Source: Curvularia sp. ZM96 (Eukaryota > Ascomycota > Dothideomycetes > Pleosporales > Pleosporaceae). From it: DNA of 64,000 bases. Positions 42,857 through 53,830 of the stretch are shown in pieces. Positions within the stretch are counted from its first letter, which is position 1. Each line of letters begins with the position of its first letter. The stretch lies in assembly GCA_022457065.1 (NCBI GenBank), contig JAJGBQ010000002.1, positions 4,464,001 through 4,528,000 on the forward strand, read 5' to 3'. The notes under the pieces are model-generated. The model saw nothing but the letters and a program-made list of their open reading frames with translations, searched no databases and had not been told where the DNA came from. Made by a program: the position numbers and the translations under genes.

Positions 42857-43995
42857 GGCGGATCCCCAGTGAGAACGAAGAGAAAGGAAATGTAGAGATG
42901 GATGGGTTTAGCCACGATATTGCTATGCTTCTGGGGACACCCTCATGTTTAATACTCTACAGTCTGCCTGAATTTGCGGACTGCTTGCCTGATCAAGTTT
43001 ACTCGCTTGAGAGGGATCATTGTGGCTGTAACGATTCTGAGAGGCTGTGGTCTTGTCTGTTGCACTATGTATTGCTCTTATTGGATGACATTCTAACTAT
43101 ACCTAATTGGGTGAACTGGGCGAGCCAATCGCAACCCCTTTGCACTGCCATGCCTCCACCTGTTAAGACACATTCAGTTGCGATTGGTGGAAGTCATAGT
43201 CAAGTGCGTAGAAGAAAGCACACTTAAGCATGTTCAAGCAATGCCCAGCTCTTTTAAGCATTGCGTAGTCCCTAGGGCCAGTCGACTCACACCCTGCGCC
43301 TTCGGCTTGAGCAGTACTGACGTTGGTGGGGACGAGTATTAGGCTATCGATAGATTGGGTACTCCGTGGCAGCAACAAGGCGTCCGTTAGGCAGATTAAT
43401 CGAGTCGGGCCCGCGGATATTGAACATAAGTCAGCTATGTTCACCTTGCTTTGGACACCAAACCATGCCCTCTCTTCTCCCAAAACTCGATTCCGAAGTT
43501 GATACGGGCACCTTACTTCAGTTCGTACTTTTATCCATGAAAACAACATTAGCCTAAGTCTGCAACAGGGAAAAGATTCACGTCCTTCTGTGACGCAAAG
43601 CTGTGAGCACGTGACAAGTGCAGCGAGCTGTGTTGGAGCCTTTTTCGGATAGGTAAGATGGAGATGTGTGCAAACCTGTAGGGAGTGGTAGGTGGATTCG
43701 GTTTACTTCATGCTGTGAAGTCGAGCTGATGAATGCGACCGGGGAGAGACTGAATCCCTTTAGTATGCTCCAGAATTTTATAGGTAATTTCAAGGTCTCA
43801 TCATTAGAACCACTCCTTTCCTTATCAAGAATGTCGGAACGTAGTTCAAAATCCAGAGTTCATGTTTCTCGAGGGTACTTACGCCAAGACCAAGATAGAC
43901 CCTGACATGACGGAACCCCACACCAGCTACTTTGTAAGCTCACGTTCTTTGAGCCACATCTCCGTGTCGCTGTTCAGCATAACCAGACGCCAACC
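42857..43995. other. Divergent promoter region of MFS and TMEM19-like genes
   Basis: 1.1 kb without a supportable gene. Contains a Cbf1-type E-box GCACGTGAC at 43607-43615 and short repeats of TTAAGCA near 43225-43260. A 128-codon minus-strand frame (43163-43549) has no recognisable domain. Confidence 0.5.
43607..43615. promoter_or_regulatory. E-box GCACGTGAC upstream of TMEM19-like gene
   Basis: Identical 9-mer to the site upstream of ERG8 and, inverted, upstream of ATP10; about 380 bp from the start codon at 43996. Confidence 0.35.
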
Positions 43996-45153
43996 ATGAA
44001 ACCCATAATAGCCGTTCCCGCAGTTGCTGCGCTGGTTTATAGGGCGTACTCGCGGAAGTCACTAACTCCGGTTGGTATTGTCACGGCGTTCGTGACAGCC
44101 GTCGTTCATGCCTTGCACCCTTGGAGTGTTTGCTTCGCCCTACTCGCTGTCTTTTTCTTAGCCGGTACTGCCGTTACCAAAGTAGGCCGTTTACGCTCTT
44201 CAAGTCTAGTAGCAACTAACACAGTGTAGGTCAAACATGACGTCAAAGCAAAGCTTACCCAGTCTGCGACAGGCGCTTCTGGGGGAGAAGGCCCGCGCAA
44301 CCATATCCAAGTGATTGCAAACTCCGGCGTAGCTTCGGTATTAATATTGCTCCACCTCTGGCAGCTGGTGAAGGAAGAACGATATGAAGACAAGGATCTT
44401 TGTTGGAGCGGGAGCAACGATGTATTGGTAACAGGCATTGTAGCGTATGGCACCCGTTCTTGGCCCACCGGCATGGTACTGACGTGCATTAGCAACTACG
44501 CCGCAGTGGCCGCAGACACCTTTTCGTCTGAGCTTGGAATCCTATCCAAATCAAAACCACGTCTCATAACCGCTCCATGGCGTGTCGTCCCGCCCGGTAC
44601 TAATGGAGGGGTAACGAGCACTGGTCTTGGTGCGGGTCTACTCGGCGCGTTCATACTCTCCCTTACTTCCACTATGCTCTTGCCATTTTGCAAAGACTGG
44701 AACCTTGTCGAAAAGACCAAGTATACTCTTGCGCTGACTGCAGCTGGCTTCAGCGGAACGCTTCTCGACTCTCTTCTTGGTGCCCTCTTCCAGGCTAGCG
44801 TGGTTGACATACACTCAGGCAAAGTCGTAGAGGGTGAAGGCGGGAGGAAAGTTCTTGTAAAAAGCAGCCATCCGCTTCACCTTTCCAAGACGGGTCAAGC
44901 ACACAGCATTGTCAGTAGTCGAACGGATGGTAAAGGTGAGATGGTCAAGACCAGCGGGACGGACACAGCAGCATCCATCAAGGCCTCGGAGAAAATGTTG
45001 AAGGCCGGAGCAAGTGGGAATGCGGTGGCCGATGAGCAGCATGAGAGCAGAAGGATTGAGGTTGGGAGTGACCTGCTGGATAACAATGCTGTCAACATAC
45101 TTATGGCTGGCTTGGTGAGCGTTGGGGCGATGTTGGTCTCCAGGGCCGTATGA
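43996..45153 (+). CDS. TMEM19/DUF92-family integral membrane protein
   Basis: Exons 43996-44181 and 44230-45153 encode 369 residues of a polytopic membrane protein of the TMEM19 (DUF92) family, which in plants and bacteria includes phytol/farnesol-phosphate kinase-like proteins; the fungal function is not established. Conserved features: VGIVTAFVTAVVHALHPW (TM2), FLAGTAVTKV followed by KHDVKAKLTQSATGASGGEG, the NYAAVAADTFSSELGILSKS block, TAPWRVVPPGTNGGVTSTGL with its conserved Asn-Gly-Gly-Val, and AGFSGTLLDSLLGALFQAS. The 48-nt intron (CTAAC branch) joins FFLAGTAVTK to VKHDVK. A hydrophilic loop of about 90 residues before the last membrane span is Lys/Ser-rich and poorly conserved in general. 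Confidence 0.9.
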
Positions 45154-45465
45154 GCTATAGTTTTAGGAAGCAAGCAAGCACGTTGGTATATAATTTGGAC
45201 ATTGCGTGCGCTCTCTGGGCAAATACCTGGTCAACTCGTCCAAGGTCCATGGCTTTGTACCTCTCCCCAGCCCGACAATTTGCCAAGACGCTAGTGGGGC
45301 CCGTAGCTTGAGCTTCGTTGATAGCAACTGCCTGACAACCCGCCTTTAGACATCAACGCCGTACTCTCAACCAGTCTGTCAACTCGGTCAAGCAACGAAA
45401 ACGACCTTGATACACTATTAACGCTACACCACTCTCCAAAACCTCAGACACAACATCGACTCAGA
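45154..45465. other. Short intergenic region upstream of UMP1
   Basis: 312 bp with the presumed 3' end of the TMEM19-like gene and promoter of UMP1. Nothing else seen. Confidence 0.55.
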
Positions 45466-45990
45466 ATGGTAGGCTCCTACAGGGTGGCACTCAGTACATG
45501 TACGCTTCGAATACTCACACAAGTTTAGTCTCTCCGCTTCGTGCCCAGCAAGGCGCATCCTGCGCAGACTACCCTCGAGACCTCTGCGCCTTCGGCTCCC
45601 GGTGTCCACGACACCCTGCGATCTCGCCTCGGCCACACGTCCGCAGCATCCACCTCGTCATCATCGACAACACCCGTGGTTCTCCAATCTGCCCACCCAC
45701 TCGAGGCCCGCCTCGTGCAATGGCGCGAAACCCAAGACCGCCTGAAGATGGAGATGCTGAGGCGGCAGTTTGGCATCGCCGAGCCTGTGCGTAGGGGAAT
45801 GGAACTCAAGATTGCTGAAGCTGGAGAGTGGAGGCCATTAGCGCTAGGTGGAAGCAGCGGTGTTCACAGGGATATCCTGCAGGGACGAGATTGCGAGATT
45901 GGCTGGGAGGATGTGTTCACGGGCAGCGAGCTGCGGGAGGTGCCAGACTTCCACACGGAGATTGAGAAGAAGATGAAGATGAACTGGTAG
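45466..45990 (+). CDS. ump1: Proteasome maturation factor UMP1
   Basis: Ump1 is the assembly chaperone of the 20S proteasome that coordinates joining of half-proteasomes and is then degraded as the first substrate. Exon 1 is just the ATG (45466-45468); exon 2 is 45529-45990. The resulting 154 residues start MSLRFVPSKAHP and contain SAPSAPGVHDTLRSRLG, HPLEARLVQWRETQDRLKME, the hallmark LRRQFGIAEPVRRGMELKI, VHRDILQGRDCEIGWEDVF and a C-terminal IEKKMKMNW, in family order. The 60-nt intron has GTAGGC at the donor and TTTAG as acceptor. Without the ATG-only exon no suitable start exists in frame before the conserved region (only a GTG). Confidence 0.93.
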
Positions 45991-46925
45991 AGACTTGGTG
46001 TCTGCTCAACGAGCCGAGTTGGTCTGTCAGCTATAGGAACTACAATGATGGATGACAGCACTGCTCAAACGGGTTATTCGCAGCAAAACCTCTTGGCGGA
46101 TCACATGGACATAGTATCTGCCCAGCATTAATGTCAAGAAACGAATTGATGAGCCGACGGCTGTGGTATTCTCGAGAGGTGCTTGAAGATGATGGCTTCA
46201 CAGTGGCCGGGTACTCGTGCTCACCAGCCACTGGCCAGCCCTAGGTGGCTGACGAACGGTTGTCTCCTGTCAGCTTGAAGATGGTGCCGCGGATAACCTG
46301 GGAGGGGAAGGCCAGGCCTATACCTGTTCGCACTTGTGTAGCTGTGGCGCAGAGTGAGCGCATTAACGCGATGAGTGCCTAGTGTAAATGACCAATCATG
46401 AGGAAGAAGCCGACGATGCAGGGGCAAACGCCTTGCAGACAGACCCAGACATGGCACGTTACGGGTTCGAGTTGCTGGACGAAAGATGGCGGCATAAGCA
46501 GGAGGCTTGATCAGGGAAGCTGCCCGCCGTGTTGTCGCGACAATGGATGCAGACGAGCACGGCATGTGCATGTGTAGTATACGGATGTGTGGCACACCGG
46601 AGGCTGCGGCGGTGCCTTTCGGCCCAGTAGCGGGCTGGGTGTTAGTGGAGACGGCGGGTCGTCTTGCCGCGTTTGCGGAGAAGGGAGACATGGCCGCGAG
46701 GGCGACTTCCCAGTCGCGCACGGCCGGCCTCTCTTCCACCATCCACGCTTGAGCCCTCGAGTCGTCTCGACACCCGGACTATTTTTCGCTGCCCTTCTCT
46801 CGCTGCGACGTCGAGGCTGATCTGCGAGTCGCTCCCAGCTCACCCCTTCGTCTTCCATTCGCTTGGCTTGCCCGAAATCGCCCCCATCGCCGCTTTACAC
46901 CCCGATTGAGGTCGGCCAGCCAACC
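45991..46925. other. Intergenic region, no gene
   Basis: 0.9 kb between UMP1 and the ubiquitin-fold gene. GC-rich frames on both strands (up to 173 codons, minus strand 46221-46742) are Arg/Ala/Pro-rich and lack domains. The last 150 bases are C/T-rich leader. Confidence 0.5.
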
Positions 46926-47984
46926 ATGTCGTCCCCAGCGGATCAAGCCTCCACGGCACCACAAACTACTCCACACCCAGCCGCTTCAGCATCGCGACCG
47001 CAGAGCAGCAGTGACGCTCGGTCGACCAGCCCAGTAGAGATGAGCACCCTCGAAGCTGCTGGCGCAGCTCCTGCTCCCGCAACCACCACCACGCACACGA
47101 CAGAAACACCTGCTGCAGCTCCGATAGCGACGCCAGCCGCGCAAACCGGCGAGCCCAGTACTTCGCAAGATGCGCCAGTTGCTCCTTCGTCGCCTGCGAA
47201 GCTAGCGCCCCCTTCAGCATTAAATCGCGCAGAGAGCGAGGCCATCGGCCCGTCGACAGACACTCCAGCTGCGAACCCAGACAACACCAACGGCCCTGTG
47301 CTAGTGATAATGCTGCTCCTCACCAGCGGAGCCAGGCACCCGTACAAGATTGACGAAAAGTACCTGAAGAAGCGCGGCGTCAAGGTGGAGAACATGGACC
47401 CATACAACATTAGTGTCTACACGCTCAAAGAGCTGATATGGCGAGACTGGCGGGAAGGTACGTATGCCCATTTTCCTGCATTCCACAACAAAACTGTATA
47501 TGGGCTTCTCCAGATAGTACTGGGAAGCAAATCGCTGTTCACGTTGCATCATTCCGACACCTGCATGAGAATGCTGACCCGAGTACGCAGAATGGGAGGC
47601 CCGACCGACATCGCCCGGATCAATAAGGCTTATTCACTTCGGTCGCATGCTCGACGACAAGTCGCCACTCAAAGGTAAGAAACTCATATCTAGATTGTGC
47701 CACTTCCTTGGCATAGCTTGTGTGATTGCTCGGCTCTCCTACTGATTGGCCGAACCGATCCCAATGCGCAGCTTGCGTGAAACATTTCATGGAATTCTTG
47801 GGAGAATATCCACTAACAAACAATAGAATGCCGGTTTCAAACAGATACTCCGAACGTTGTTCACATGACCGTCAAGCCACAAGAGGTGGTCGACGAAGAA
47901 GAAAACGCCAAGACTGGAAAGTCTGGAAACCGAAGAGAGAGTGACGACGAACCTACAGCTACCTGCCGTTGTGTCATCTTATAA
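46926..47984 (+). CDS. Prenylated membrane-anchored ubiquitin-fold protein (UBL3/MUB-like)
   Basis: Exons 46926-47457, 47591-47674 and 47827-47984 encode 257 residues. The first 120 are Ala/Pro/Ser/Thr-rich and disordered. Residues about 122-225 form a ubiquitin-like fold (VLVIMLLLTSGARHPYKIDE, then YNISVYTLKELIWRDWREEW, SIRLIHFGRMLDDKSPLKEC, TDTPNVVHMTVKP), as in the UBL3/MUB family (Rad60-SLD_2 type). The C-terminus CRCVIL ends in a CaaX box (CVIL; Leu favours geranylgeranylation) with a second Cys nearby for palmitoylation, so membrane attachment is expected. In plants MUBs dock ubiquitin-conjugating enzymes at the plasma membrane; in animals UBL3 acts in vesicle sorting. Both intron junctions regenerate Glu codons and keep the fold continuous. 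Confidence 0.88.
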
Positions 47985-48642
47985 AGTATTCTTGGTGATG
48001 CGGGTCTTCTGGTCAGACCATGTCCTTGCAACGACGCCTTTGGCGGCTGTCGAAAGTATACACAGGAAGCGTCAAGAGCGACAGAGAAGAACCCCTTTCA
48101 ATTATTGGAATTGATCATTGGAACTAGTTTCCTCGGAATCTCTTTTGCGGTCATCATAGTTGTCATGGTTCGCCGTTGCGAACGGCTCGCGGAAGGGCGT
48201 TGCAGAGAGGGTGGGCTTTTCTTTTTCGACTCAACGTATTCTTGTTTCTTTTTTTCCTCTTGTGCATATGCAGGTTTTTGCTAATAATCCCCGCTGGTCT
48301 TGTAGCTGGTTGACTTATTGTAGTGTATAAGTACGCAAGTTTTAGTGAGGAGCATCGTTATCGGGTCTGAAAGGCTCCTTGGAATAGATCATACTTCAGT
48401 ATTTCAAACCTCCTTGCACTGCGTGACATGTTGGAATCCCCAATTGACTTATGTATAATGCCGTTGGTTTGTGCTTATTGTAGTGGATTGCATCATGAGA
48501 CCGGACGACGGAAATGGACCCTGATGATCCGACTCCGCGTTCGATGCCGTCATCGGTCCGCGCTGCCCGATGTCTCTCAGCGCTGCCACCCACTTGCCTT
48601 TGCAAGCTACCGACATCACGATTCGAATACACGCAACTGAAG
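47985..48642. other. Intergenic region, no gene
   Basis: 0.66 kb of 3' flank (T-rich) and leader of the next gene. The frame used downstream is open back to an ATG at 48514, discussed in that gene. Confidence 0.5.
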
Positions 48643-49932
48643 ATGGTACTTGAAGACGCCAACAACACTGCGCCTGAAGGCTTCACAGACGATCCCTACC
48701 CGTCCTCGAATGATCCGTACGCATCTTCATCAGCTCGCTTTCCCGATGGCGCTCGCTTCGACGCGAGCAGTCTTCCGCGCCCATTGCCTGTCATAGGCAC
48801 GTTTATGGGCTTCTCTGAACGCGCCGTCCGCTTCAAAACCGAAACAACCCTCAAGTTTGCTGAGCGCAAGGTTGGCCGGCAACTCAACCCAGAAGAAGCG
48901 CAAGCCCTCGCATTCCACATATACAAGCTTGAGCAAACAAAGAGCTATTTTGCCGCTACAGGTGCTGCGGCTGGAACATGGCAATGGTACCGCACATGGG
49001 ACAAGATGAAGTATCCATTCTATCAGCCCAAAGTGGAGGACATTGACAAGAATAAATTTGGGCCAGTACGTGGGCCAATGGCGCAGTTTGCGCGACATGC
49101 ATGGCGATTTTCGCTATACGTTGTTGTAGCAGGACAAATGGGTAGCATCATTGGCCAGCTCATTGCGCAGCCCCTTGCGGCAGTCAATACAGCCAACGAT
49201 CCTAAGCTAGAGCAATTTGGTGTCGAGTTAAAGGCCTCGTCACATGCTGAGGGACAGAGGAATGCACAGCAGGGACGTGAAATTGAGGAGAGGCGACGAG
49301 AATTTCAAGAGCAGGTGCGGAATCGCACAGGCGGCGGCCCGTCACCACAAGCCAGATGGGGCAAGCCATCTCCATCACAACATGATGATGCAGTCGATGA
49401 TATGAGTCCAACCGCTGGCAACGAAGCATGGGGCTCTGAATCCGCCAGCACACAGACCTGGGAGAGCTTTTCCAATGAATCGTCACAGCCGACACCATCA
49501 AGGCAACAAGGTCCGTTGTCTCCCAGCACATGGAACCGTCAGCCACCACCCCAACCTCAGTCTAGGCAGTCGTCATCTTTTCCATTTGACGACGACGCAT
49601 CTCCCACAGGTGGGCTCTTCCAAGATGACGTGAAAGCGTCTGAATCGCAATCTCAAACACCACCTCAATCGGGCGAGTCATCCTGGGACCGCCTCAGGCG
49701 TGGTGGTCAACCGACACCACTGCAGAAGCCACAGCGGCAGCCACCACGAAGAGCGGAGCCGAAACACAGAGAGCAAGCAGAAGGTTCGACCGTGGGTGAT
49801 TCATATACCTTTGTCGAAGGTGATGAGGAGAGAAGCAGGGAACGAGAGCGCGCACAGCAAGAGTTTGATGCTAGGATGGAAAGGGAAAGGCAAGGACGCG
49901 ATTTCGATGGCGACGATAGGAAGAGATGGTAG
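48643..49932 (+). CDS. Uncharacterised membrane-associated protein with acidic/Gln-rich tail
   Basis: 429 residues from the chosen Met at 48643; an upstream in-frame ATG at 48514 would add 43 residues of less protein-like sequence. I do not recognise the family, though the N-terminal half looks conserved: a Pro/Ser-rich start, PRPLPVIGTFMGFSERAVRF, KFAERKVGRQLNPEEAQALA, and a hydrophobic stretch with ATGAAAGTWQWYRTW. A second hydrophobic segment (WRFSLYVVVAGQMGSIIGQL) near residue 160 probably spans a membrane. After about residue 185 the protein becomes a long disordered tail rich in Gln, Ser, Pro and Arg/Glu, ending RERQGRDFDGDDRKRW. It could be an organelle membrane protein; function unknown. 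No introns. Confidence 0.75.
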   Translation: MVLEDANNTAPEGFTDDPYPSSNDPYASSSARFPDGARFDASSLPRPLPVIGTFMGFSERAVRFKTETTLKFAERKVGRQLNPEEAQALAFHIYKLEQTKSYFAATGAAAGTWQWYRTWDKMKYPFYQPKVEDIDKNKFGPVRGPMAQFARHAWRFSLYVVVAGQMGSIIGQLIAQPLAAVNTANDPKLEQFGVELKASSHAEGQRNAQQGREIEERRREFQEQVRNRTGGGPSPQARWGKPSPSQHDDAVDDMSPTAGNEAWGSESASTQTWESFSNESSQPTPSRQQGPLSPSTWNRQPPPQPQSRQSSSFPFDDDASPTGGLFQDDVKASESQSQTPPQSGESSWDRLRRGGQPTPLQKPQRQPPRRAEPKHREQAEGSTVGDSYTFVEGDEERSRERERAQQEFDARMERERQGRDFDGDDRKRW

Positions 49933-50588
49933 AACAAAGAAGCTGCATGGACATCTGGAAGAGGCAGAATAGCATTGTTTTGACGAAAGAAATCTATTTT
50001 TACAGCCACCCTGTAGATGCAGGTGTATGGCGATGAAGCCTCGCCGAAGTGTTTTCCCTTCTTATAATTCATGCCGTACGTTAGTGAAAGAGATGTTGCA
50101 AGACAAGTCCAATAAAATGAAGTTGGGAGGATGTATTGAGGGTTGTAGATATGGAGTGGTGGAAATGACTGCAGGACAGGCTTTTTCTTTTTCTTGCCTT
50201 CGATACAGCAAATTGGTCTCTGACTGCAAGGTACACTCAAGTTACTGTTATTCTAACGTTTAGCAACGGGCGTCTCCCTCCATTAGACTGGTAGCGTCTA
50301 GAAAGAAAGAGGACAGATAGTGTTGTTGATTGGAAACCTCGTGGCCCTGCTAACTGCATCGCGGCTAAGTGTCTGTTTTTTAGCCCCCAATCTTGGTAAT
50401 GTAAGGCGTAATTGTGTGATGGCAAGATCTTACTCGCATGCACAGCAACAAGGGTGTTGATGATCAACGGACGTATCAGGGAATAAGACTGCTCCGCCTT
50501 AGATGCGGGGAAGCCACGAACCTTATGGGACACTACGCCCGGACAACAACCTCGGTGCAATCTTGTTAGGCAACGGCCGCCATAAAAG
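49933..50588. other. Intergenic region, no gene
   Basis: 0.66 kb between the uncharacterised membrane protein and the acyl-CoA synthetase gene. Short frames only; no features recognised. Confidence 0.5.
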
Positions 50589-52764
50589 ATGGGGCAAGTC
50601 GGTGCAATTGTGAAACCTTGTTTGGAGGGTTTGGGACTTGATTACCGGATCCAAAGGAGAGGAACATTTACTCCCCTTGCAATCACAGCCAGAGTGACGG
50701 GACGCCGAGACCATCATGGCGTGTATGCTTCAAGCCCAGTTAAGCAAGTATCTAAGGAACGACTGAAAGCTGACCCTTCATTAGTACCCATAATCGCCGG
50801 TGCTACCGGCACTGCCGCTCTTGCGGCCTACCTCAACGCAAAACACCACATTGTCCACGACATTAGCAACACAGGTTTTGCCCTTGTTCAATTGCGCAAG
50901 CTTATGAAGTTCATAAACCAGCGCGCCACTCAAAAGCGTCCTCTCACATATCACATTTTTGAGGAACAAGTCCGAAAGCAGCCCGACCATCCTTTCCTCA
51001 TTTTCGAGGGAAAGACATGGTCGTACAAGCAGTTTTTCGAGGCTGTCATAAGAGTCGCAAATTGGCTGATTGATGACCTGGGTGTACGGGAAAAGGAGAT
51101 AATCGCCATCGACGGCGGCAACAGCCCGGAGTACCTGATGCTTTGGCTTGCTTTGGAAGCAGTCGGTGCAGCTACGAGTTTTGTGAACTGGAACCTGACG
51201 GGAGCTGGGTTGGTGCATTGTGTAAAAGTTGGTTGCTGGGTCTTACAGCAATTTAAAGTCAGGGCTGACGAACCTGCTAGATATGCGATTCTCGGTTTCT
51301 CATCGCAGACGTTGATGTCAAAGCAAACGTTGAGCCAAGTCGTGCTGAGCTTGAGGAGACAGGTATCAAGATTCGCTACTATGACCCATCCATGTTCGCA
51401 TCACTATCCAACAGCAAGCCAATACCTACCAGTCGCTACGAAAACATCACAATGGATTCAGTTCGAGCACTTATTTACACATCTGGCACTACGGGACTTC
51501 CAAAAGCTGTTTTCATTCCAACAGCTCGCGAGCTTATGACTGGCTACTCAGCTGCGAAGCACTTGAAACTCACACCCGAGGATACAATGTTTACGTGCAT
51601 GCCACTCTACCACGGCGCTGCCCATGCACTCTGTGCAACACCAGTCATACATGCCGGGGCCACTATCGCATTAGGTAGGAGATTCTCACACAAGACATTC
51701 TGGCCTCAGGTGGCAGCCTCAGAAGCAAACATCATCCAATACGTTGGCGAGCTATGTCGGTACCTTCTGAATGGCCCTAAGAACCCGTATGAGAGAGCCC
51801 ATAAGGTACAAATGGCATGGGGCAACGGCATGCGGCCAGATGTATGGGAGCCATTCCGCCAACGCTTCAACATACCAATCATCCATGAACTGTATGCCGC
51901 AACAGATGGATTAGGGTTCATGTTCAACAGCAACGCTGGGCCCTTTACTGCAAACTGCATCGGCCTACGAGGGCTGATTTGGAAACTCCTGATGGGAAAC
52001 CAGCAAGTCATGGTCAAGATGGATATCGATACTGAAGAGATTATGAGAGACAAGAATGGCTTTGCCATACGATGTGATGTCAATGAGCCGGGCCAGGTAC
52101 TCCATCGCCTCACCCCCGAAACATTGGCTACCGCACCGAAGTATTACAACAACGATAAGGCGACAGAAAATCGGCGAATCAGGGATGTATTCAAAAAGGG
52201 AGACTTGTAAGCTTCCATCCTACCAAACTCGCCATTCGAGATACTGACAACAAACACAGATGGTTCAAATCCGGCGACATGATGCGACAAGATGCCGACG
52301 GGCGTGTCTACTTCGTCGACCGCCTCGGCGACACTTTCCGCTGGAAATCCGAAAACGTCTCTACCAACGAAGTCGCAGACATGATTGGCAAGTTCCCGCA
52401 GATAGCCGAGACAAATGTCTATGGCGTCCTTGTACCTGGCTACGACGGCCGAGCCGGCGCCGCCTGCATCGTCATGGCGGACGGGGTCACAGACTCGACA
52501 TTCGACTTTGCGGCGCTGGCAGCCCATGCTAGAGCCACGTTGCCGAGCTATGCTGTTCCGATTTTTCTGAGAGTTACATCCGCGCTGGAGTATACGGGTA
52601 CGATGAAGATTCAGAAAGGCAGGATGAAGAAGGAGGGCGTGGATCCGGAGAAGGTCACGGGTGAGGATAGGTTGTATTGGTTGCCGCCGGGAAGTGAGAG
52701 GTATGTGCCGTTTGGGAAGGAGGAGTGGCAGGGTGTGGTGGATAAGAGGTTGAGATTGACGTAG
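50589..52764 (+). CDS. FAT1-type very-long-chain acyl-CoA synthetase / fatty acid transporter
   Basis: Membrane-bound enzyme that activates long and very long fatty acids with ATP and CoA and promotes their uptake. Exons 50589-51227, 51281-52206 and 52260-52764 encode up to 689 residues. The core has ALAAYLNAKHH near the membrane segment, the AMP-binding loop YTSGTTGLPKAV, MPLYHGAAHALCATPVIHAG, YVGELCRYLLN, ELYAATDGLGFMFN, GDMMRQDADGRVYFVDRLGD, and the VLACS-type FRWKSENVSTNEV. Intron 1 (53 nt, CTGAC branch) is needed: reading through gives an unrelated peptide and a stop, while splicing yields VK-ICDSRFLIADVDVKANV. The N-terminal 70 residues before the first hydrophobic segment are not family-like, so the true start may be elsewhere. 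Confidence 0.9.
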
Positions 52765-53830
52765 ATGAGGGAGTGGATGGAAAAGAAGGGGTTTGTGTCG
52801 CATGGCTTAAGTTTTGCTCAGACCGCGATGTGGAGGTTGTGCCGCAGGTGGTATTCTGAGTAGAGGACTAGAACAAGGTAATAAGAATATACGCTAGAAG
52901 AGATTTGTGAATATTCATAAATACATCTTGTCATGGATATTTGATATAGTATCACTGTTCATCAATTTATACGCGGCTGTATTTGTCACAACATCGGCTG
53001 AATGCTAAGTTGTTATCAGTGTTTGAGACAACATATCATTTGAGTGGACTGAGGCTGGTGATGTAGCCGGTTGGTGACATGTAAAGTTCACTTTTTACAA
53101 ATAGAATTGTAAGTAGGTAGTCATGCTCCTTACCTTGGATTCAAGCAGATATTCTAGGTTTGTCATGTCTTTCCTTTGGTTTTTGGTTTTTGGTGGGCTG
53201 AGGAGCGGCCTGCCTTTTAGTTTTTTGAGATAATTTTTGATAGGCCCATTGCCGCAGGCGAGCCAGTAGGGAAAAAAAAATAACAAAAGTATGTTTATCA
53301 TAACAATCAGTAGAACTGTGTAGTGTGTGGTTTGAGAGCTTCCAAATAGGGCAAGTCGAGGATTATTACTCCCTTAGAGATAACAATTACATCAGTTCTT
53401 GCTTACATCACTCAGATAACGATGGTGTTCGGACGAAAGCTTTTAATCACAAGGCATAACATAGTACTACGTAGCACTGCACTTATTATAGACATAGTGT
53501 ATGTTTTACGAATCAAACTTCGGGGCAGACCTGGTGACGCTCTGACAGCGCCCAGTAAATGCTTCCACCTTCTACTGACTGCCAAGGTACACTGCGTCAG
53601 ATGGTCTGAGCAGGCACTGCTACGTACTTTTCATGCTAGCATCTGCGACAAAGACCATGTCTAGTGCTTATCTAGTTTAGGGAAAATTAATTACGTATCG
53701 GTCCTTCCCTCTCCAATGCAGGAATTTGGCTAAGTTTCACGTTACGACCTTAAGAATAACGATGTTAAAGAAACACCCATCCTCTGCCCTATACTCATCA
53801 CTTCATCGGTACATCACTACAATTGCTAAG
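52765..53830. other. AT-rich gene-poor island, left part
   Basis: About 1.1 kb, visibly richer in A/T than flanking DNA, with stops in all frames. Poly-purine and poly-T stretches, a TAGTACTACGTA motif near 53462, no repeat ends or transposase motifs recognised. The final 60 bases are a C/A-rich leader of the secreted protein gene. Confidence 0.5.

Noticed and set aside
46221..46742. 173-codon minus-strand frame
   Set aside because: Arg/Pro/Ala-rich chance frame in a GC-rich intergenic segment.
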